DNA of 64,000 bases from Saccharothrix saharensis (GCF_006716745.1 NZ_VFPP01000001.1:4526001-4590000); one strand, 5' to 3'; shown: positions 53,119 through 64,000, numbered from the stretch's first letter. The notes: generated by a model from the sequence alone, not told the origin. Translations and numbers: made by a program.

Positions 53119-54288
53119 GTGAACGTCTCCCCTTACCTGGCCGTCCTCCGAACGCCGCGCGTGCCCGGCTTCATGCTGCTGATGCTGGTGGCGCGCGTGC
53201 CGGCGACGGCCGCGGGCATGACGGTCACCATGCACGTCCTGCTCGGCCTGGAACGAGGTTACGGCGCGGCGGGCCTGGTCGGGGCGGTCAGCACGGTCGG
53301 CATCGCGGTCGGTTCGCCGCTGATGGGCCACCTGGTGGACCGGCGCGGCCTGCGCGCGATGCTGGCCCTGTCGATGGCCACCGAAGGGGTCTTCTGGTTC
53401 GTCGCGCCGCTGCTGTCGTACGAGGTGCTGCTGGTGACGTGCTTCGTCACCGGGATCACCGTGATGCCGGTGATGTCGCTGGGCCGCCAGATCCTGACCG
53501 CGCTCGTGCCGGACGACCGCAGGCGCACCGCGCTGGCGATGGACTCGATGGCCGTGGAGCTGTCGTTCATGGCCGGGCCCGCGCTGGGCGTGGCGCTCAC
53601 CACGCAGGCGTCGAGCCGCACGGCGATGTGGGCGGTCGGCACGTCGATGGTCGTGATCGGCGCGATCCTGTACGCGGTGAACCCGCCCGTGCGGCACGAG
53701 GGCGAGACCGGCGCGCGGGTGCCGCGGCGGGAGTGGCTGGACGGGCGGCTGCTCGGCGTGCTGATCAGCGCGGGCGGTGCGACGTTCGTGCTGTCGGGCG
53801 TCGAGGTGTCGGTGGTGGCGTCGATGCGCGGGCTCGGGCTGACCGGGTGGACCGGCGCGATGGTCGCGGTGATGTGCGTGGCGTCGTTGGCGGGCGGTTT
53901 CGTCTACGGCGGGCTCACGCGCGTGCCGCCGTTGTGGGCGTTGATGGGCGGCATGGGGGTGTTGGCCGTGCCGATCGGGCTGTTCGGCGGGTCGCCGTGG
54001 TGGCTGGCGCTGGCCCTGGTGCCGACCAACTTCCTGTGCGCCCCGACGATCACCGCGACCGGCGAGCTGATCACCAGGCACACGCCGGCGTCGGCGCGCG
54101 GGGTGGCGATGGGGTTGCAGGGGTCGGCGTTCACGCTGGGCGTGGCGCTGGGGCAGCCGGTCACCGGGTTCGTGATCGACCACTCGTCGCCGGCGTGGGG
54201 CTTCGCGGTGGCGGGCCTGGGCGCGGTGGCGATCGCGGCGGCCACGGTCGCGCTCGGTCGCCGCACGTCGGCGGTCCCGGTGAGCTGA
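53119..54288 (+). CDS. Major facilitator superfamily transporter
   Basis: 389 residues, GTG start, with 12 membrane segments. The motif-A-like loop GHLVDRRGLRAMLALS (residues 75-90) is present. Sequence resembles the MFS protein at 22167 (conserved RTPRVPGFMLLMLVARVPAT start versus TTPGMRGPVVASLLARLPIA), which points to one subfamily. Substrate unknown. Followed by the methyltransferase gene after 62 bases. Confidence 0.85.
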   Translation: MNVSPYLAVLRTPRVPGFMLLMLVARVPATAAGMTVTMHVLLGLERGYGAAGLVGAVSTVGIAVGSPLMGHLVDRRGLRAMLALSMATEGVFWFVAPLLSYEVLLVTCFVTGITVMPVMSLGRQILTALVPDDRRRTALAMDSMAVELSFMAGPALGVALTTQASSRTAMWAVGTSMVVIGAILYAVNPPVRHEGETGARVPRREWLDGRLLGVLISAGGATFVLSGVEVSVVASMRGLGLTGWTGAMVAVMCVASLAGGFVYGGLTRVPPLWALMGGMGVLAVPIGLFGGSPWWLALALVPTNFLCAPTITATGELITRHTPASARGVAMGLQGSAFTLGVALGQPVTGFVIDHSSPAWGFAVAGLGAVAIAAATVALGRRTSAVPVS

Positions 54289-54350
54289 CCGGGAAGAACA
54301 TCACCCGTTCGGACCCGTCTCCAGCACGCTCCGCGCACCTCTACTCCAAC

Positions 54351-54995
54351 ATGGAATCCGAGTTCTGGTTCGACTCCTGGGAGCAGGGCGGCACGAAGAC
54401 CAGCTTCCACCTGAGGGACGTGCACGAGCACGCGCGCATGCTTGACCGGCTCGGCCTGGTGGCCGGTGCCCGGGTCCTGGTGCCGCTGTGCGGCAAGACC
54501 ACTGACCTGCGGTTCTTCGCCGAGACGGCGGCGGAGGTCGTCGGGGTCGAGCTGGTGCCCAGGGCCGTCGCCGAGTTCTTCGCCGAGAACGGCCTGGACC
54601 CGGTCGAGGAGGAGCCCGACGTGTTCCGCTGCGGCAACCTCGTCATCCGCCGCCAGGACATCTTCCGGCTCGGCCCCGACGAGATCGGCCCGGTGGACCT
54701 CGTCTACGACCGGGCGTCGCTGATCGCGTTCCCGGACGACATGCGGCAGCGCTACGCCGAGACGATCACCCGGCTGGTGCGGCCGGGCACGCGGTACTTC
54801 ATCAACACCCTGGAGTACGCGCCCAGGCTGCCGTCACCGCCGTTCTCCGTGGGGCCGGCGGAGGTCGTCGAGCGCTTCGGCCACGCGTTCGACGTCGAGC
54901 ACCTGGCGGCGGAGCCGAGGCCGGACCACCGGATGGTGGAGAAGTTCGGCCTGGCGAGCCTCGTGGAGCACGGTTTCCTGCTCCGCGCGCGCTAA
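54351..54995 (+). CDS. Thiopurine S-methyltransferase-like enzyme
   Basis: 214 residues. The TPMT motif VLVPLCGKTTDLRFFAE (about 42-58) and VVGVELVPRAVAEFFAENG (63-81) are clear. FWFDSWEQGGTKTSFHL at the start is typical of the family. It uses SAM to methylate a thiol, selenium or halide acceptor; the acceptor is unknown. Its stop overlaps that of the convergent kinase gene. Confidence 0.9.
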   Translation: MESEFWFDSWEQGGTKTSFHLRDVHEHARMLDRLGLVAGARVLVPLCGKTTDLRFFAETAAEVVGVELVPRAVAEFFAENGLDPVEEEPDVFRCGNLVIRRQDIFRLGPDEIGPVDLVYDRASLIAFPDDMRQRYAETITRLVRPGTRYFINTLEYAPRLPSPPFSVGPAEVVERFGHAFDVEHLAAEPRPDHRMVEKFGLASLVEHGFLLRAR

Positions 54996-56428
54996 GCCTG
55001 CCGCCCCAGCTCGTGCAGCGCCCGGTAGAGGCGTTCGACGGCGGGGCGGGCCGCGGCGTAGTGGCGCACCGCGTCGGGGTCCGGGGCGATCGTCTTGACC
55101 GGTGTGATCAGGTCGGCGGCGACGGTGAGGGACGGGATGCCGCCCAGGGCGCGCCAGGCGACCAGGGCCGCGCCGACGCCCGAGCCCTCGCTGTCGTCGG
55201 CCAGTTCCAGCTCCAGGCCGAGCGCGGACGCCAGGACGGTCGCCCACAGGTCGCTGCGGAACGCGCCGCCGGTCACGCGGACCGCGTGCACGTCCGCCAC
55301 CGACCGCACCGCGTCCAGCACCAGCGCCAACTGCTGCGCCACGCCCTCCACCAGGGCACGGGTGACCTCCGCGCGCCCGTGCTCGCGCCGCAGCCCGACC
55401 ACCGCCGACGTCGCGTCCGCGTCCCACCACGGGGCGCGCTCGCCCAGCAGGTACGGCAGCGCGACCACGCCCGCCGCGCCCACCGGCACGGCGGCGGCCT
55501 CCTCCAGGAGGTCCCGCACGTCGACGCCGAACGCCTCCGCGGCCCACTGCGCGGCCACCCCGCCGTTGCTGACCGCCCCGCCGAGCACCCACAGGTCCTC
55601 GGCGACGGCGTAGCAGAACACCCGCCCCTGCTCGTCGACCGCCGGCGACGAGCGCACCACGCGCAGCGCGCCGCTCGTGCCCAGCGACACCGCCGCCACG
55701 CCCGGCACGACCGCGCCCACGCCGAGGTTCGCCATCGGCCCGTCACCGCCGCCCAGCACGACCGGCAGGCCGGTGGGCAGGCCGGGGACGTCCAGCGTCA
55801 GCGGCAGCGAGTCCACCGGCGCGTGCAGGGCGGGCAGCTGCTCGGCGCGCACCCCCGCGAACGCCAGCGCGTCCGGGTGCCAGTCCAGCGACACGAGGTC
55901 CATCAGGCCGGTCGCGGACGCCGACGAGTGCTCGGTCGCGAGCACACCGGTCAGCTGGAGCGCGACGAAGTCCTTGAGGCCGCACCACCGGGCGGCGGAG
56001 AACCCCTGGTCGTGGAACCACGCCAGCTTCACCAGCGGCGACATGGTGTGGATCGGGGTGCCGGTGGCCCGGTGCAGCGCGCCGCCGTCGGCCGTGCCGC
56101 GCAGCCGCGCCGTCTGCTCCTGGGCCCGGTTGTCCGCCCACGACAGCGACGGCGTGACGGGCGTGCCGTCCGCGTCCAGCCCCACCAGGGTGTGCATGGC
56201 GCCGGTCAACGACAGCGCACGCACCGCGTGCCCCTGCGCCGCCACCTCCCGCAACGCCCGCAGCGCCGCGTCCCACACCTCGACCGGGTCGTGCGTCGCC
56301 TCACCGGAGGGCGTGGTGCGCATCGGGTAGCCGTGCTCCGCCGATGCCACCACGCCCGCGTCCCGGTCCACCGCGATGACCTTGGTCGACGTCGTCCCCA
56401 GGTCGATCGCGAGCACTACGTCCGCCAT
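54992..56428 (-). CDS. FGGY-family carbohydrate kinase, gluconokinase-like
   Basis: 478 residues. The ATP fold begins AIDLGTTSTKVIAVDRDAG. The substrate segment ALSLTGAMHTLVGLDADGTPVTPSLSWADNR is closer to GntK-type gluconokinases (SSAMHSLIAMDE...TWADNRS) than to xylulokinases. Active-site Asp in GGGDGPMANLG (about 234). C-terminal signature VTGGAFRSDLWATVLASALG. It lies 10 bases downstream of asd, so it is probably cotranscribed with ask-asd although the pathways differ. Substrate is a judgement from sequence pattern. Confidence 0.85.
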   Translation of the reverse strand: MADVVLAIDLGTTSTKVIAVDRDAGVVASAEHGYPMRTTPSGEATHDPVEVWDAALRALREVAAQGHAVRALSLTGAMHTLVGLDADGTPVTPSLSWADNRAQEQTARLRGTADGGALHRATGTPIHTMSPLVKLAWFHDQGFSAARWCGLKDFVALQLTGVLATEHSSASATGLMDLVSLDWHPDALAFAGVRAEQLPALHAPVDSLPLTLDVPGLPTGLPVVLGGGDGPMANLGVGAVVPGVAAVSLGTSGALRVVRSSPAVDEQGRVFCYAVAEDLWVLGGAVSNGGVAAQWAAEAFGVDVRDLLEEAAAVPVGAAGVVALPYLLGERAPWWDADATSAVVGLRREHGRAEVTRALVEGVAQQLALVLDAVRSVADVHAVRVTGGAFRSDLWATVLASALGLELELADDSEGSGVGAALVAWRALGGIPSLTVAADLITPVKTIAPDPDAVRHYAAARPAVERLYRALHELGRQA

Positions 56429-56438
56429 AGGAGTGAAC

Positions 56439-57506
56439 CTACAGGCGGCCGGCCAGCTCCTCGGCGATCTCGTACGTGTTCAGCGCCGCGCCCTTGCGCA
56501 GGTTGTCCCCGCACACGAAGAAGTCCAGCGTGTTCGGGAAGTCCAGCGCCTGCCGCACCCGGCCCACGTAGGTCGGGTCGCCGCCGACGACGTCCGCGGG
56601 CGTCGGGAACTCCTTGGCCGCCGGGTCGTCCACCAGCACGATGGACGGCTGCGCCGCGAAGATCTTGTGCGCCTGCTCGACGGTCACCTCGCGGGCGAAC
56701 GTCGCGTGCACGGCCAGCGAGTGGGTCGTCACGACGGGCACGCGCACGCAGGTCGCCGACACCTTCAGCTCCGGGATGCCCAGGATCTTGCGGGACTCGT
56801 TGCGGACCTTCAGCTCCTCGCTGGTCCACCCCTCGTCCTTCAGCGACCCGGCCCACGGCACCACGTTGAACGCCAGCGGCGCGGGGAACGGCGAGTCCGA
56901 CACCGGCAGGCCGGCGGCCTCCAGCGTCTCGCGGACGTCGCCCGCGCGGACGCCGACCTCCTTGCCCGCCAGCGCCGCGGTCTCGGCGTAGAGGCGGTCG
57001 ATCGCCGCCTGGCCGCCACCCGACGCCGCCTGGTAGGACGCCACGACCAGCTCGCGCAGCTCGAACTCCCGGTGCAGGGCGCCCAGCGCGGCCATCATCG
57101 ACAACGTCGTGCAGTTCGGGTTCGCGATGATCCCCTTGGGGCGCTCGCCGATCTTGTCGGCGTTCACCTCGGGCACCACCAGCGGCACCTCGGGGTCCAT
57201 CCGGAACGCGCCCGAGTTGTCCACCGCGACCGCGCCCTTGGCCGCGGCGACCGGCGCCCACTCGGCCGACACCTCGTCCGGCACGTCGAACATCGCGATG
57301 TCGACGCCGTCGAACGCCTCCGGCGACAGCGCGACGACGGTCAGCTCCTCACCGCGCACGGTGATCTTCTTGCCCGCCGAGCGCGGTGACGCGATCAGCC
57401 GGATCTCACCCCACGGCACGGACTCGCGGCCGTTGATGATGTCGATCATGACGGTGCCGACGGCACCGGTGGCACCCACCAGGGCCAGCACAGGACCGGT
57501 GCTCAT
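56439..57506 (-). CDS. asd: Aspartate-semialdehyde dehydrogenase
   Basis: 355 residues. [14 protein letters not shown] (NADP loop, 10-23), the nucleophile Cys in [16 protein letters not shown] (about 136), [20 protein letters not shown], and the later His in [17 protein letters not shown]. Second step of the lysine, threonine and methionine pathway. The start overlaps the ask stop by four bases (ATGA). Confidence 0.96.
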   Translation of the reverse strand: MSTGPVLALVGATGAVGTVMIDIINGRESVPWGEIRLIASPRSAGKKITVRGEELTVVALSPEAFDGVDIAMFDVPDEVSAEWAPVAAAKGAVAVDNSGAFRMDPEVPLVVPEVNADKIGERPKGIIANPNCTTLSMMAALGALHREFELRELVVASYQAASGGGQAAIDRLYAETAALAGKEVGVRAGDVRETLEAAGLPVSDSPFPAPLAFNVVPWAGSLKDEGWTSEELKVRNESRKILGIPELKVSATCVRVPVVTTHSLAVHATFAREVTVEQAHKIFAAQPSIVLVDDPAAKEFPTPADVVGGDPTYVGRVRQALDFPNTLDFFVCGDNLRKGAALNTYEIAEELAGRL

Positions 57507-58768
57507 CGTCCACTCCCCGCGTACACCACGGCTTCTTCGTCGCCGCCGAGCTCGAACGCGTCGTGCAGCGCGCGCACGGCGTCGTCGAGCTGCGTGTCGC
57601 GGCAGATGACCGAGATCCGGATCTCCGAGGTGGAGATGATCTCGATGTTGACGCCGGCCGCGGCCAGCGCCTCGCAGAACTGGGCGGTCACGCCGGGGTG
57701 CGAGCGCATGCCCGCGCCGACCAGCGACACCTTGCCCACGTGCTCGTCGTAGAGCACCTGGTCGAAGCCGATCTCCTCGCGCGCCTTCTCCAACGCGGCG
57801 ACCGCGCGCGGCCCGTCGTCCTTCGGCAGGGTGAACGTCACGTCGGTGCGGCCGGACACGGCCTGCGAGACGTTCTGCACGACCATGTCGATGTCGAGCT
57901 CCGCCTCGGCCACGACGCGGAAGATGCGCGCCGCCATGCCGGGCAGGTCGGGCACCGCGGTCACGGTCACCTTGGCCTCGGACCGGTCGTGCGCGACGCC
58001 GGTGATCATCGCCTGTTCCACGGGAAGGTCCTCCACTGACCCGGACACGATGGTCCCGGGCTTGTTGCTGAACGAAGATCGGACGTGCACCGGGACGCCG
58101 TAGCGGCGGGCGTACTCGACGCAGCGCAGCATGAGCACCTTGGCCCCGCTCGCCGCCATCTCGAGCATCTCCTCGTAGGTGATGGTCTCCAGCCGCTTGG
58201 CGTTCGGCACGATGCGCGGGTCGGCGGTGAACACGCCGTCGACATCGGTGTAGATCTCGCAGACGTCGGCCTTCAGCGCGGCCGCCAACGCCACCGCGGT
58301 GGTGTCGGTGCCGCCGCGGCCGAGCGTGGTGATCTCCTTGCTGTCCTGGCTGACGCCCTGGAAGCCCGCGACGATCGCGATCGCGCCCTCGGCCAGGGCG
58401 TCCTGGATGCGGCTGGGCGTCACGTCGATGATGCGCGCCTTGCCGTGCACGGACGTGGTGATCACGCCGGCCTGCGAGCCGGTGTAGGACCGCGCCTCGG
58501 CGCCCAGCGAGCTGATCGCCATCGCCAGCAACGACATGGAGATGCGCTCACCGGACGTGAGCAGCATGTCCATCTCGCGGGCGGGCGGCACCGGGGACAC
58601 CTGGCGGGCGAGGTCGAGCAGCTCGTCGGTCGTGTCGCCCATCGCCGAGACGGCGACGACGACCTCGTTGCCCGCTTTGCGGGTCGCGACGATGCGCTCG
58701 GCCACCCGTTTGATCCGCTCGGCGCTCCCGACCGAGGAACCGCCGTACTTCTGGACGACGAGCGCCAC
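57503..58768 (-). CDS. lysC: Aspartokinase
   Basis: 421 residues. [20 protein letters not shown] (7-26) is the ATP/aspartate-binding start, [23 protein letters not shown] segment [20 protein letters not shown] at about 147, and the tandem ACT domains from about 260 ([47 protein letters not shown]). An in-frame start near GTG in [14 protein letters not shown] (about residue 250) could give a beta subunit as in Corynebacterium and mycobacteria. Feedback by lysine and threonine is expected from the ACT domains. No riboswitch is visible in the 80 bases upstream. Confidence 0.96.
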   Translation of the reverse strand: MALVVQKYGGSSVGSAERIKRVAERIVATRKAGNEVVVAVSAMGDTTDELLDLARQVSPVPPAREMDMLLTSGERISMSLLAMAISSLGAEARSYTGSQAGVITTSVHGKARIIDVTPSRIQDALAEGAIAIVAGFQGVSQDSKEITTLGRGGTDTTAVALAAALKADVCEIYTDVDGVFTADPRIVPNAKRLETITYEEMLEMAASGAKVLMLRCVEYARRYGVPVHVRSSFSNKPGTIVSGSVEDLPVEQAMITGVAHDRSEAKVTVTAVPDLPGMAARIFRVVAEAELDIDMVVQNVSQAVSGRTDVTFTLPKDDGPRAVAALEKAREEIGFDQVLYDEHVGKVSLVGAGMRSHPGVTAQFCEALAAAGVNIEIISTSEIRISVICRDTQLDDAVRALHDAFELGGDEEAVVYAGSGR

Positions 58769-58856
58769 AGACCCACTCCTCCCAGGTGCTTCAAGCCCAG
58801 CTCATCGGGGAGACTACCTGGCCCAAGGAGTGGACAGCGGTCGCCGTGACGCCCAC

Positions 58857-58869
58857 TACTCTCGACCCC
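58857..58869 (+). promoter_or_regulatory. Leaderless promoter of the PIG-V-like gene
   Basis: TACTCT (58857-58862) lies 7 bases before GTG 58870. Confidence 0.5.
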
Positions 58870-60069
58870 GTGTCGACCCTGGAGGCCGTTCGCGTGGACC
58901 CCGAGGACGCGCCCGGCGCGCGTGAGCGGCTGGCGGGCTTGGCCAGACACCGGGTCGTCGTCGTGCTGGCGCCCGGACTGCTCTACCTGGCCGTCCGCGA
59001 GCTCGGGCTGCTCGTGCTGCAGCTGATGGCGGCGCGCTGGGACAAGGACGTCACGCGGGCGCTCACGTCGTGGGACGGGCAGTGGTTCCTGGGCATCGCC
59101 GAGGGCGGCTACGCCGACGTGCCCCGGTCGCTGGTGGACGCGTTCGGGCGGCGCACGGCGGAGACGCCGCTGGCGTTCTTCCCCGGCTACCCGACGCTCG
59201 TGCGGTGGGCCGACGGGCTGCCCGGCGTGCCCGCCGTCGGTGCCGCGTTCGCGGTGAGCCTGGTCAGCGGCGTGTTCTGCGCGTACGGGCTGGCGCGGCT
59301 CGGGTCGCGGGTGTTCGGCGGGTCGGGGCGGGCCGGGCTGGTGCTGGTGGTGCTGTTCGCCGCGTCGCCGATGGCCGTGGTGCTGTCGATGACGTACTCC
59401 GAGGCGACGTTCTGCGCGCTGGCCGCCTGGTCGCTGGTCGGCGTGGTGGAACGGCGCTGGATCCTGGCCGGGGTGTGCTGCGCGGCGGCCGGGCTGGTGC
59501 GGCCGACGGCGGCGGCGCTGGTCCTGGCGGTGTGCGCGGCGGCGGCCGTGGCGATCTGGCAGCGGCGGGACGACTGGCGGCCGTGGGTGGGGGCGCTGGT
59601 CGCGCCGCTCGGCCTGCTCGGCTACCTCGCGTACGTGGCGCTGCGCACCGGCCGGTGGGACGGCTGGTTCGCGGTGCAGCAGCACGGCTGGGACTCGCGG
59701 TTCGACGGCGGGGCGGCGACCTGGAAGTTCGCGCTGCTCATCCTCGGCGAGCCGAGGTCGGTGCTGGAGCTGGCCACGGTGTGGCTGCTGGTGGTGGCGC
59801 TGGCGCTGGTCGTGCTGAGCTTCCGGCGCGGGTTGGAGTGGCCGCTGATCGTCTACGGCGTCGGCGTGCTCGCCATGGACCTCGGGTCGAACGGGCTGAT
59901 GAACTCCAAGGCGCGGCTGCTGCTGCCCGCGTTCACGCTGCTCGTGCCGGTGGCGCTGGCGCTGGCCCGGCGGCGGACCGGCACGGTGGTGGGCGTGCTG
60001 GTGGGCGTCTCGGTGTTCAGCGCGTGGTTCGGCGCGTACGCCATCACGGCTTGGCAGTACGCGATCTGA
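58870..60069 (+). CDS. Polytopic membrane glycosyltransferase-like protein (PIG-V/GT-C type)
   Basis: 399 residues, GTG start. About 10 membrane helices. The luminal-type loop WDGQWFLGIAEGGY near 63-76 and FFPGYPTLVRWAD near 103-115 are typical of PIG-V mannosyltransferases (Asp-Gly-x-W/Y motif), which use polyprenyl-phosphate mannose outside the membrane. In actinobacteria such proteins build lipoglycans or mannosylated proteins. Position between ask and leuA is near that of mannosylation genes in other genomes, but function is inferred. Confidence 0.75.
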   Translation: MSTLEAVRVDPEDAPGARERLAGLARHRVVVVLAPGLLYLAVRELGLLVLQLMAARWDKDVTRALTSWDGQWFLGIAEGGYADVPRSLVDAFGRRTAETPLAFFPGYPTLVRWADGLPGVPAVGAAFAVSLVSGVFCAYGLARLGSRVFGGSGRAGLVLVVLFAASPMAVVLSMTYSEATFCALAAWSLVGVVERRWILAGVCCAAAGLVRPTAAALVLAVCAAAAVAIWQRRDDWRPWVGALVAPLGLLGYLAYVALRTGRWDGWFAVQQHGWDSRFDGGAATWKFALLILGEPRSVLELATVWLLVVALALVVLSFRRGLEWPLIVYGVGVLAMDLGSNGLMNSKARLLLPAFTLLVPVALALARRRTGTVVGVLVGVSVFSAWFGAYAITAWQYAI

Positions 60070-60076
60070 TGACAGT

Positions 60077-60658
60077 ATGAGGGTGATGGACGGCCACGAC
60101 CCGATCATGCGGCGCTGGAGCCCGCGGTCGTTCGACGGCACGGCGGAGGTGTCGCCGGACACCGTGCGCGTGCTCCTCGAAGCGGCCCGGTGGGCGGCCT
60201 CGCACGGCAACACGCAACCCGCCCGGTTCCTCGTCGGCTACCGCGGCGATGACACGTTCGAGCGCATCTTCGCCGCGCTCCGACCGGGGAACCGGACGTG
60301 GGCGGGTCGGGCGTCGGTGCTGCTCGTGGCCGCGGCCGCCGAGGTCGACGAGCGCGGGCCGATGCCGAACACCGAGTTCGGGCTGGGTCTCGCGGTGCAG
60401 AACCTGGTGCTGCGGGCCGTGGAGCTGGACCTGGTCACGCACCAGATCGGCGGGTTCTCCCCGGACGTGATCCGGGAGTCGTTCGGGATGCCCGACCACG
60501 TGCGGCCGGTCGTGGTGATCGCGGTCGGCGTGCTCGGTGACGCCGCGGAACTGCCGGACGACCTGCGAAGGCGGGAACAGCGGGCGCGGGTGCGCAAGCC
60601 GTTGGGTGAAACCGCCTTCGCAGGTCGTTGGGGTGAACCCGCGTTTCCCGACTCGTGA
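60077..60658 (+). CDS. Nitroreductase-family protein
   Basis: 193 residues: MRRWSPRSFDGTAEVSPDTVRVLLEAARWAASHGNTQPARFLV at 11-52 has the FMN-binding R-S/SHGNTQP pattern of this family, and GLAVQNLVLRAVELDLVTHQIGGF is the central helix that completes it. Uses FMN and NAD(P)H; acceptor unknown. ATG 60077 or 60086 may be used; GAGGGTG lies before the second. Confidence 0.88.
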   Translation: MRVMDGHDPIMRRWSPRSFDGTAEVSPDTVRVLLEAARWAASHGNTQPARFLVGYRGDDTFERIFAALRPGNRTWAGRASVLLVAAAAEVDERGPMPNTEFGLGLAVQNLVLRAVELDLVTHQIGGFSPDVIRESFGMPDHVRPVVVIAVGVLGDAAELPDDLRRREQRARVRKPLGETAFAGRWGEPAFPDS

Positions 60659-60659
60659 G

Positions 60660-60959
60660 CTAGCGGGCGACCAGACGGGCCAGCACACCCGTCACGACGA
60701 GCCAGAAGACCGCCGCGAGCCCGTAGTTCAAGATCACGTCGACGCTCCCGTTGCCCGTCTGGAACAAACCCGGGAAGAACAGCGCCAACGGCTCGGCGAG
60801 CTGCTGGATGAAGCGGAAGAACGCGTTGGCCGTGTTCACCCCGATGAGGAGCATCAGGATGTACAGCACCTCGATGGCCGCGAACACGGCACCGACACCG
60901 CGGATCACTCGGGCAGCGGTGTAGCTCCCGCTGCGCGTTGAGGTTCGCCATCTGGACAT
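60660..60959 (-). CDS. Small membrane protein (YggT-like)
   Basis: 99 residues with two hydrophobic hairpin segments (VGAVFAAIEVLYILMLLIGV and VILNYGLAAVFWLVVTGVL) and the loop ANAFFRFIQQLAEPLALFFPGLF, which resembles YggT proteins. The first 16 residues are basic and may not belong; a GTG at 60908 gives an 82-residue form. Function unknown. Confidence 0.6.
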   Translation of the reverse strand: MSRWRTSTRSGSYTAARVIRGVGAVFAAIEVLYILMLLIGVNTANAFFRFIQQLAEPLALFFPGLFQTGNGSVDVILNYGLAAVFWLVVTGVLARLVAR

Positions 60960-61053
60960 GTCAAGAAGATGCCCGCCCCACGATCGAGTGAAACTCGTGT
61001 GGGTGAAGTTCCACCATCTGGGCGCTCGGTTCCACCTCGGCGCGGAATGCGGT

Positions 61054-61066
61054 TAACCTGTCCGGC
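61054..61066 (+). promoter_or_regulatory. Leaderless promoter of the leu leader
   Basis: TAACCT (61054-61059) lies 7 bases before GTG 61067, the start of the leader peptide. Confidence 0.6.
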
Positions 61067-62979
<1,913 letters not shown>

Positions 62980-63033
62980 TGGGGCGGTGGTCGCCCCGCC
63001 GTTCCACGACGGCGGGGCGACCACGCGCCGGGA

Positions 63034-63522
63034 TCAGTAGCCGTGATTGGTGCCGAAAGCGCCGTTGTACATGACGCCCTCGTCCGACCAGCCCCAGTCG
63101 TTCCCCCACCCGCAGATGTCCAAGCCGTCCTTGTCGATGCACAGGATCATGCGGGAGGAAGAATTCTTGTCGCTGTCGTGGTGGACGTAGCTGAACGACG
63201 GGCTGCTGTAAGAGCCCCGGTAAGGGACCCACTTGTCGCCCGGGTATTCGGAGATCCACACGGTCGGCCGCCAGCCGGGCCACTGGCTCACGGCCGTGCC
63301 CTGGTAGACGTTGTTCCCGTTGCACGTCCCGGACAGGGGTTTTTCCGCAGCGACCTCCACCTTCTTGCCGTTCTGGTCGATGACCAGGTTGCTGCGGACG
63401 ACGGTGGACCCCGCGCAGCGGGCGGCGGCGGTGCCGGGCACCGCCACCGAGAAGCCGACGAAGGCCACCGTCGTGAAAAACCCCAGAATGGTCGCGAACA
63501 CGCGTGGACGGCTCGTTCTCAC
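63034..63522 (-). CDS. Secreted small protein, unknown function
   Basis: 162 residues, GTG start with GGAGG upstream. Signal peptide (FATILGFFTTVAFVGFSVAV) ending around AAA before RCAGS. The mature part has four Cys (RCAGS, SGTCNG, MILCID, DICGWG), and is rich in Trp, Tyr, Gly, Asn and Ser (GWGNDWGWSDEGVMYNGAFG), a pattern of small secreted beta proteins. Lower GC and AT-richer codons than its neighbours. No known domain recognised. Confidence 0.7.
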   Translation of the reverse strand: MRTSRPRVFATILGFFTTVAFVGFSVAVPGTAAARCAGSTVVRSNLVIDQNGKKVEVAAEKPLSGTCNGNNVYQGTAVSQWPGWRPTVWISEYPGDKWVPYRGSYSSPSFSYVHHDSDKNSSSRMILCIDKDGLDICGWGNDWGWSDEGVMYNGAFGTNHGY

Positions 63523-63667
63523 AATTACCTCCGAAAGGTCTGCGATCAGCCGGGCGCACCACTCGCCGAGGTAACCGGAATTCCTTCCCCGAATACGCCG
63601 ACAATGCGACGCTACCGCCGGATCGAATACCGAGCCAGTCACACGGAGGGGTGAAGGGACGACTCGT

Positions 63668-64000
63668 TCAGCGCAGACCGGCGAAGAACTCGCGCACGTC
63701 CGCGACCAGCAGGTCGGGCTGTTCCAGGGCGAGGAAGTGGCCGCCGCGGTCCAGCTCGGTCCAGTGGACGACGTCGTGGTCGCGCTCGGCCCACCGCCGG
63801 ATCGTCACGTCGTGCGCCGACACCAGCACACCGGTCGGCACGGTCGTCCGGGCCTGCTCGCCCCACCCCTTGGCGCTGATCTCCTCGTAGTAGACCTGCG
63901 CCGCCGACGCGGCCGTGCCCGTCAGCCAGTACAGCGTCACGTCGGTGAGGATGCGGTCCCGGTCGACGCTGTCCTCGGGCAGGCCGTCCACCGGGTCGGT
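63668..64000 (-). CDS. Alpha/beta hydrolase (epoxide hydrolase-like), truncated by window end
   Basis: The last 111 or so residues are visible; the gene continues beyond 64000. The part shows the C-terminus of the epoxide hydrolase/dehalogenase type with DVTLYWLTGTAASAAQVYYEE and VPTGVLVSAHD, with the catalytic His in DRGGHFLALEQPDLLVADVREFFA. The N-terminal part, nucleophile and start are outside. Confidence 0.82.
   Translation of the reverse strand, partial: TDPVDGLPEDSVDRDRILTDVTLYWLTGTAASAAQVYYEEISAKGWGEQARTTVPTGVLVSAHDVTIRRWAERDHDVVHWTELDRGGHFLALEQPDLLVADVREFFAGLR

Noticed and set aside
63043..63654. Plus-strand open frame opposite the secreted protein gene
   Set aside because: Antisense frame rich in Arg, Val and Ala; the minus-strand gene has a signal peptide and ribosome site.

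Overview
The window looks like chromosomal DNA of a high-GC actinomycete, most likely of the Pseudonocardiaceae type (Saccharothrix, Lentzea, Actinosynnema or Amycolatopsis relatives). This rests on codon use with almost only G or C in third position, frequent GTG starts, WhiB and Scr1/DUF397 genes, many leaderless promoters, and a gene order that I recall matching Mycobacterium tuberculosis Rv3667-Rv3683 (acs to the metallophosphoesterase) and Rv3708c-Rv3710 (asd, ask, leuA). The species cannot be fixed from the sequence alone. I see no prophage, insertion sequence, CRISPR array or rRNA operon.

Layout. 1-6.6 kb: a cell-wall recycling cluster (nagZ-namZ-amiE-type hydrolase-murR-murQ) arranged as in Bacillus subtilis but with no MurNAc transporter or kinase in view. 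6.5-9.0 kb: an Lrp/AsnC regulator divergent from kynA-kynU (tryptophan catabolism). 9.0-9.2 kb: a large inverted array of 22-bp repeats between convergent genes. 9.2-14.6 kb: degenerate Fic-like protein, GNAT, acs, nhaA, holin-X protein. 14.6-17.1 kb: an alpha/beta hydrolase without its nucleophile, an XRE regulator and a small SDR. 17.1-21.7 kb: the conserved nth-tlpA-nudix-marP operon, divergent from a small membrane protein and crp. 22.1-26.9 kb: two transport/regulatory units, a second DNA sliding-clamp gene (dnaN paralogue), HxlR regulator, MBL and NUDIX hydrolases. 26.9-31.7 kb: an oxidoreductase/TPR operon facing a DUF4177-RidA operon that carries two paralogous proteins of unknown function, one with a pentapeptide-repeat segment. 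31.8-33.5 kb: Scr1/DUF397 pair and small proteins. 33.5-40.7 kb: paired ArsA/GET3-like ATPases, whiB4, ponA2, yqeY, metallophosphoesterase, tRNA-Pro. 40.8-46.4 kb: MerR regulator with a strong leader hairpin, methyltransferases, small proteins, S9 peptidase. 46.5-53.0 kb: oxidative-stress and detoxification genes (dps, ohr, FMN reductase, HSL esterase, MarR with an unusual P450, katA-fur). 53.1-58.8 kb: MFS transporter, TPMT-like methyltransferase, FGGY kinase, asd, ask. 58.9-64 kb: PIG-V-like membrane protein, nitroreductase, YggT-like protein, a leucine leader peptide with leuA, a secreted protein and a truncated hydrolase.

How the genes fit together. Cell-wall turnover is covered by nagZ, namZ, the serine hydrolase, murQ and ponA2. 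Redox and stress are covered by crp, marP, whiB4, dps, ohr and katA-fur. Amino-acid metabolism is covered by the aspartate pathway, leuA and kynurenine degradation. A repeated theme is the placement of a TAnnnT box 6-7 bases before the start codon, which implies leaderless mRNAs for at least a dozen genes. The parts most worth attention are the dnaN paralogue, the MarR-P450 pair with a perfect operator and an abnormal P450, the leucine leader peptide, the 22-bp repeat array, the incomplete MurNAc pathway, and the RidA-linked paralogue pair. All assignments are from reading the sequence; no database search was run.
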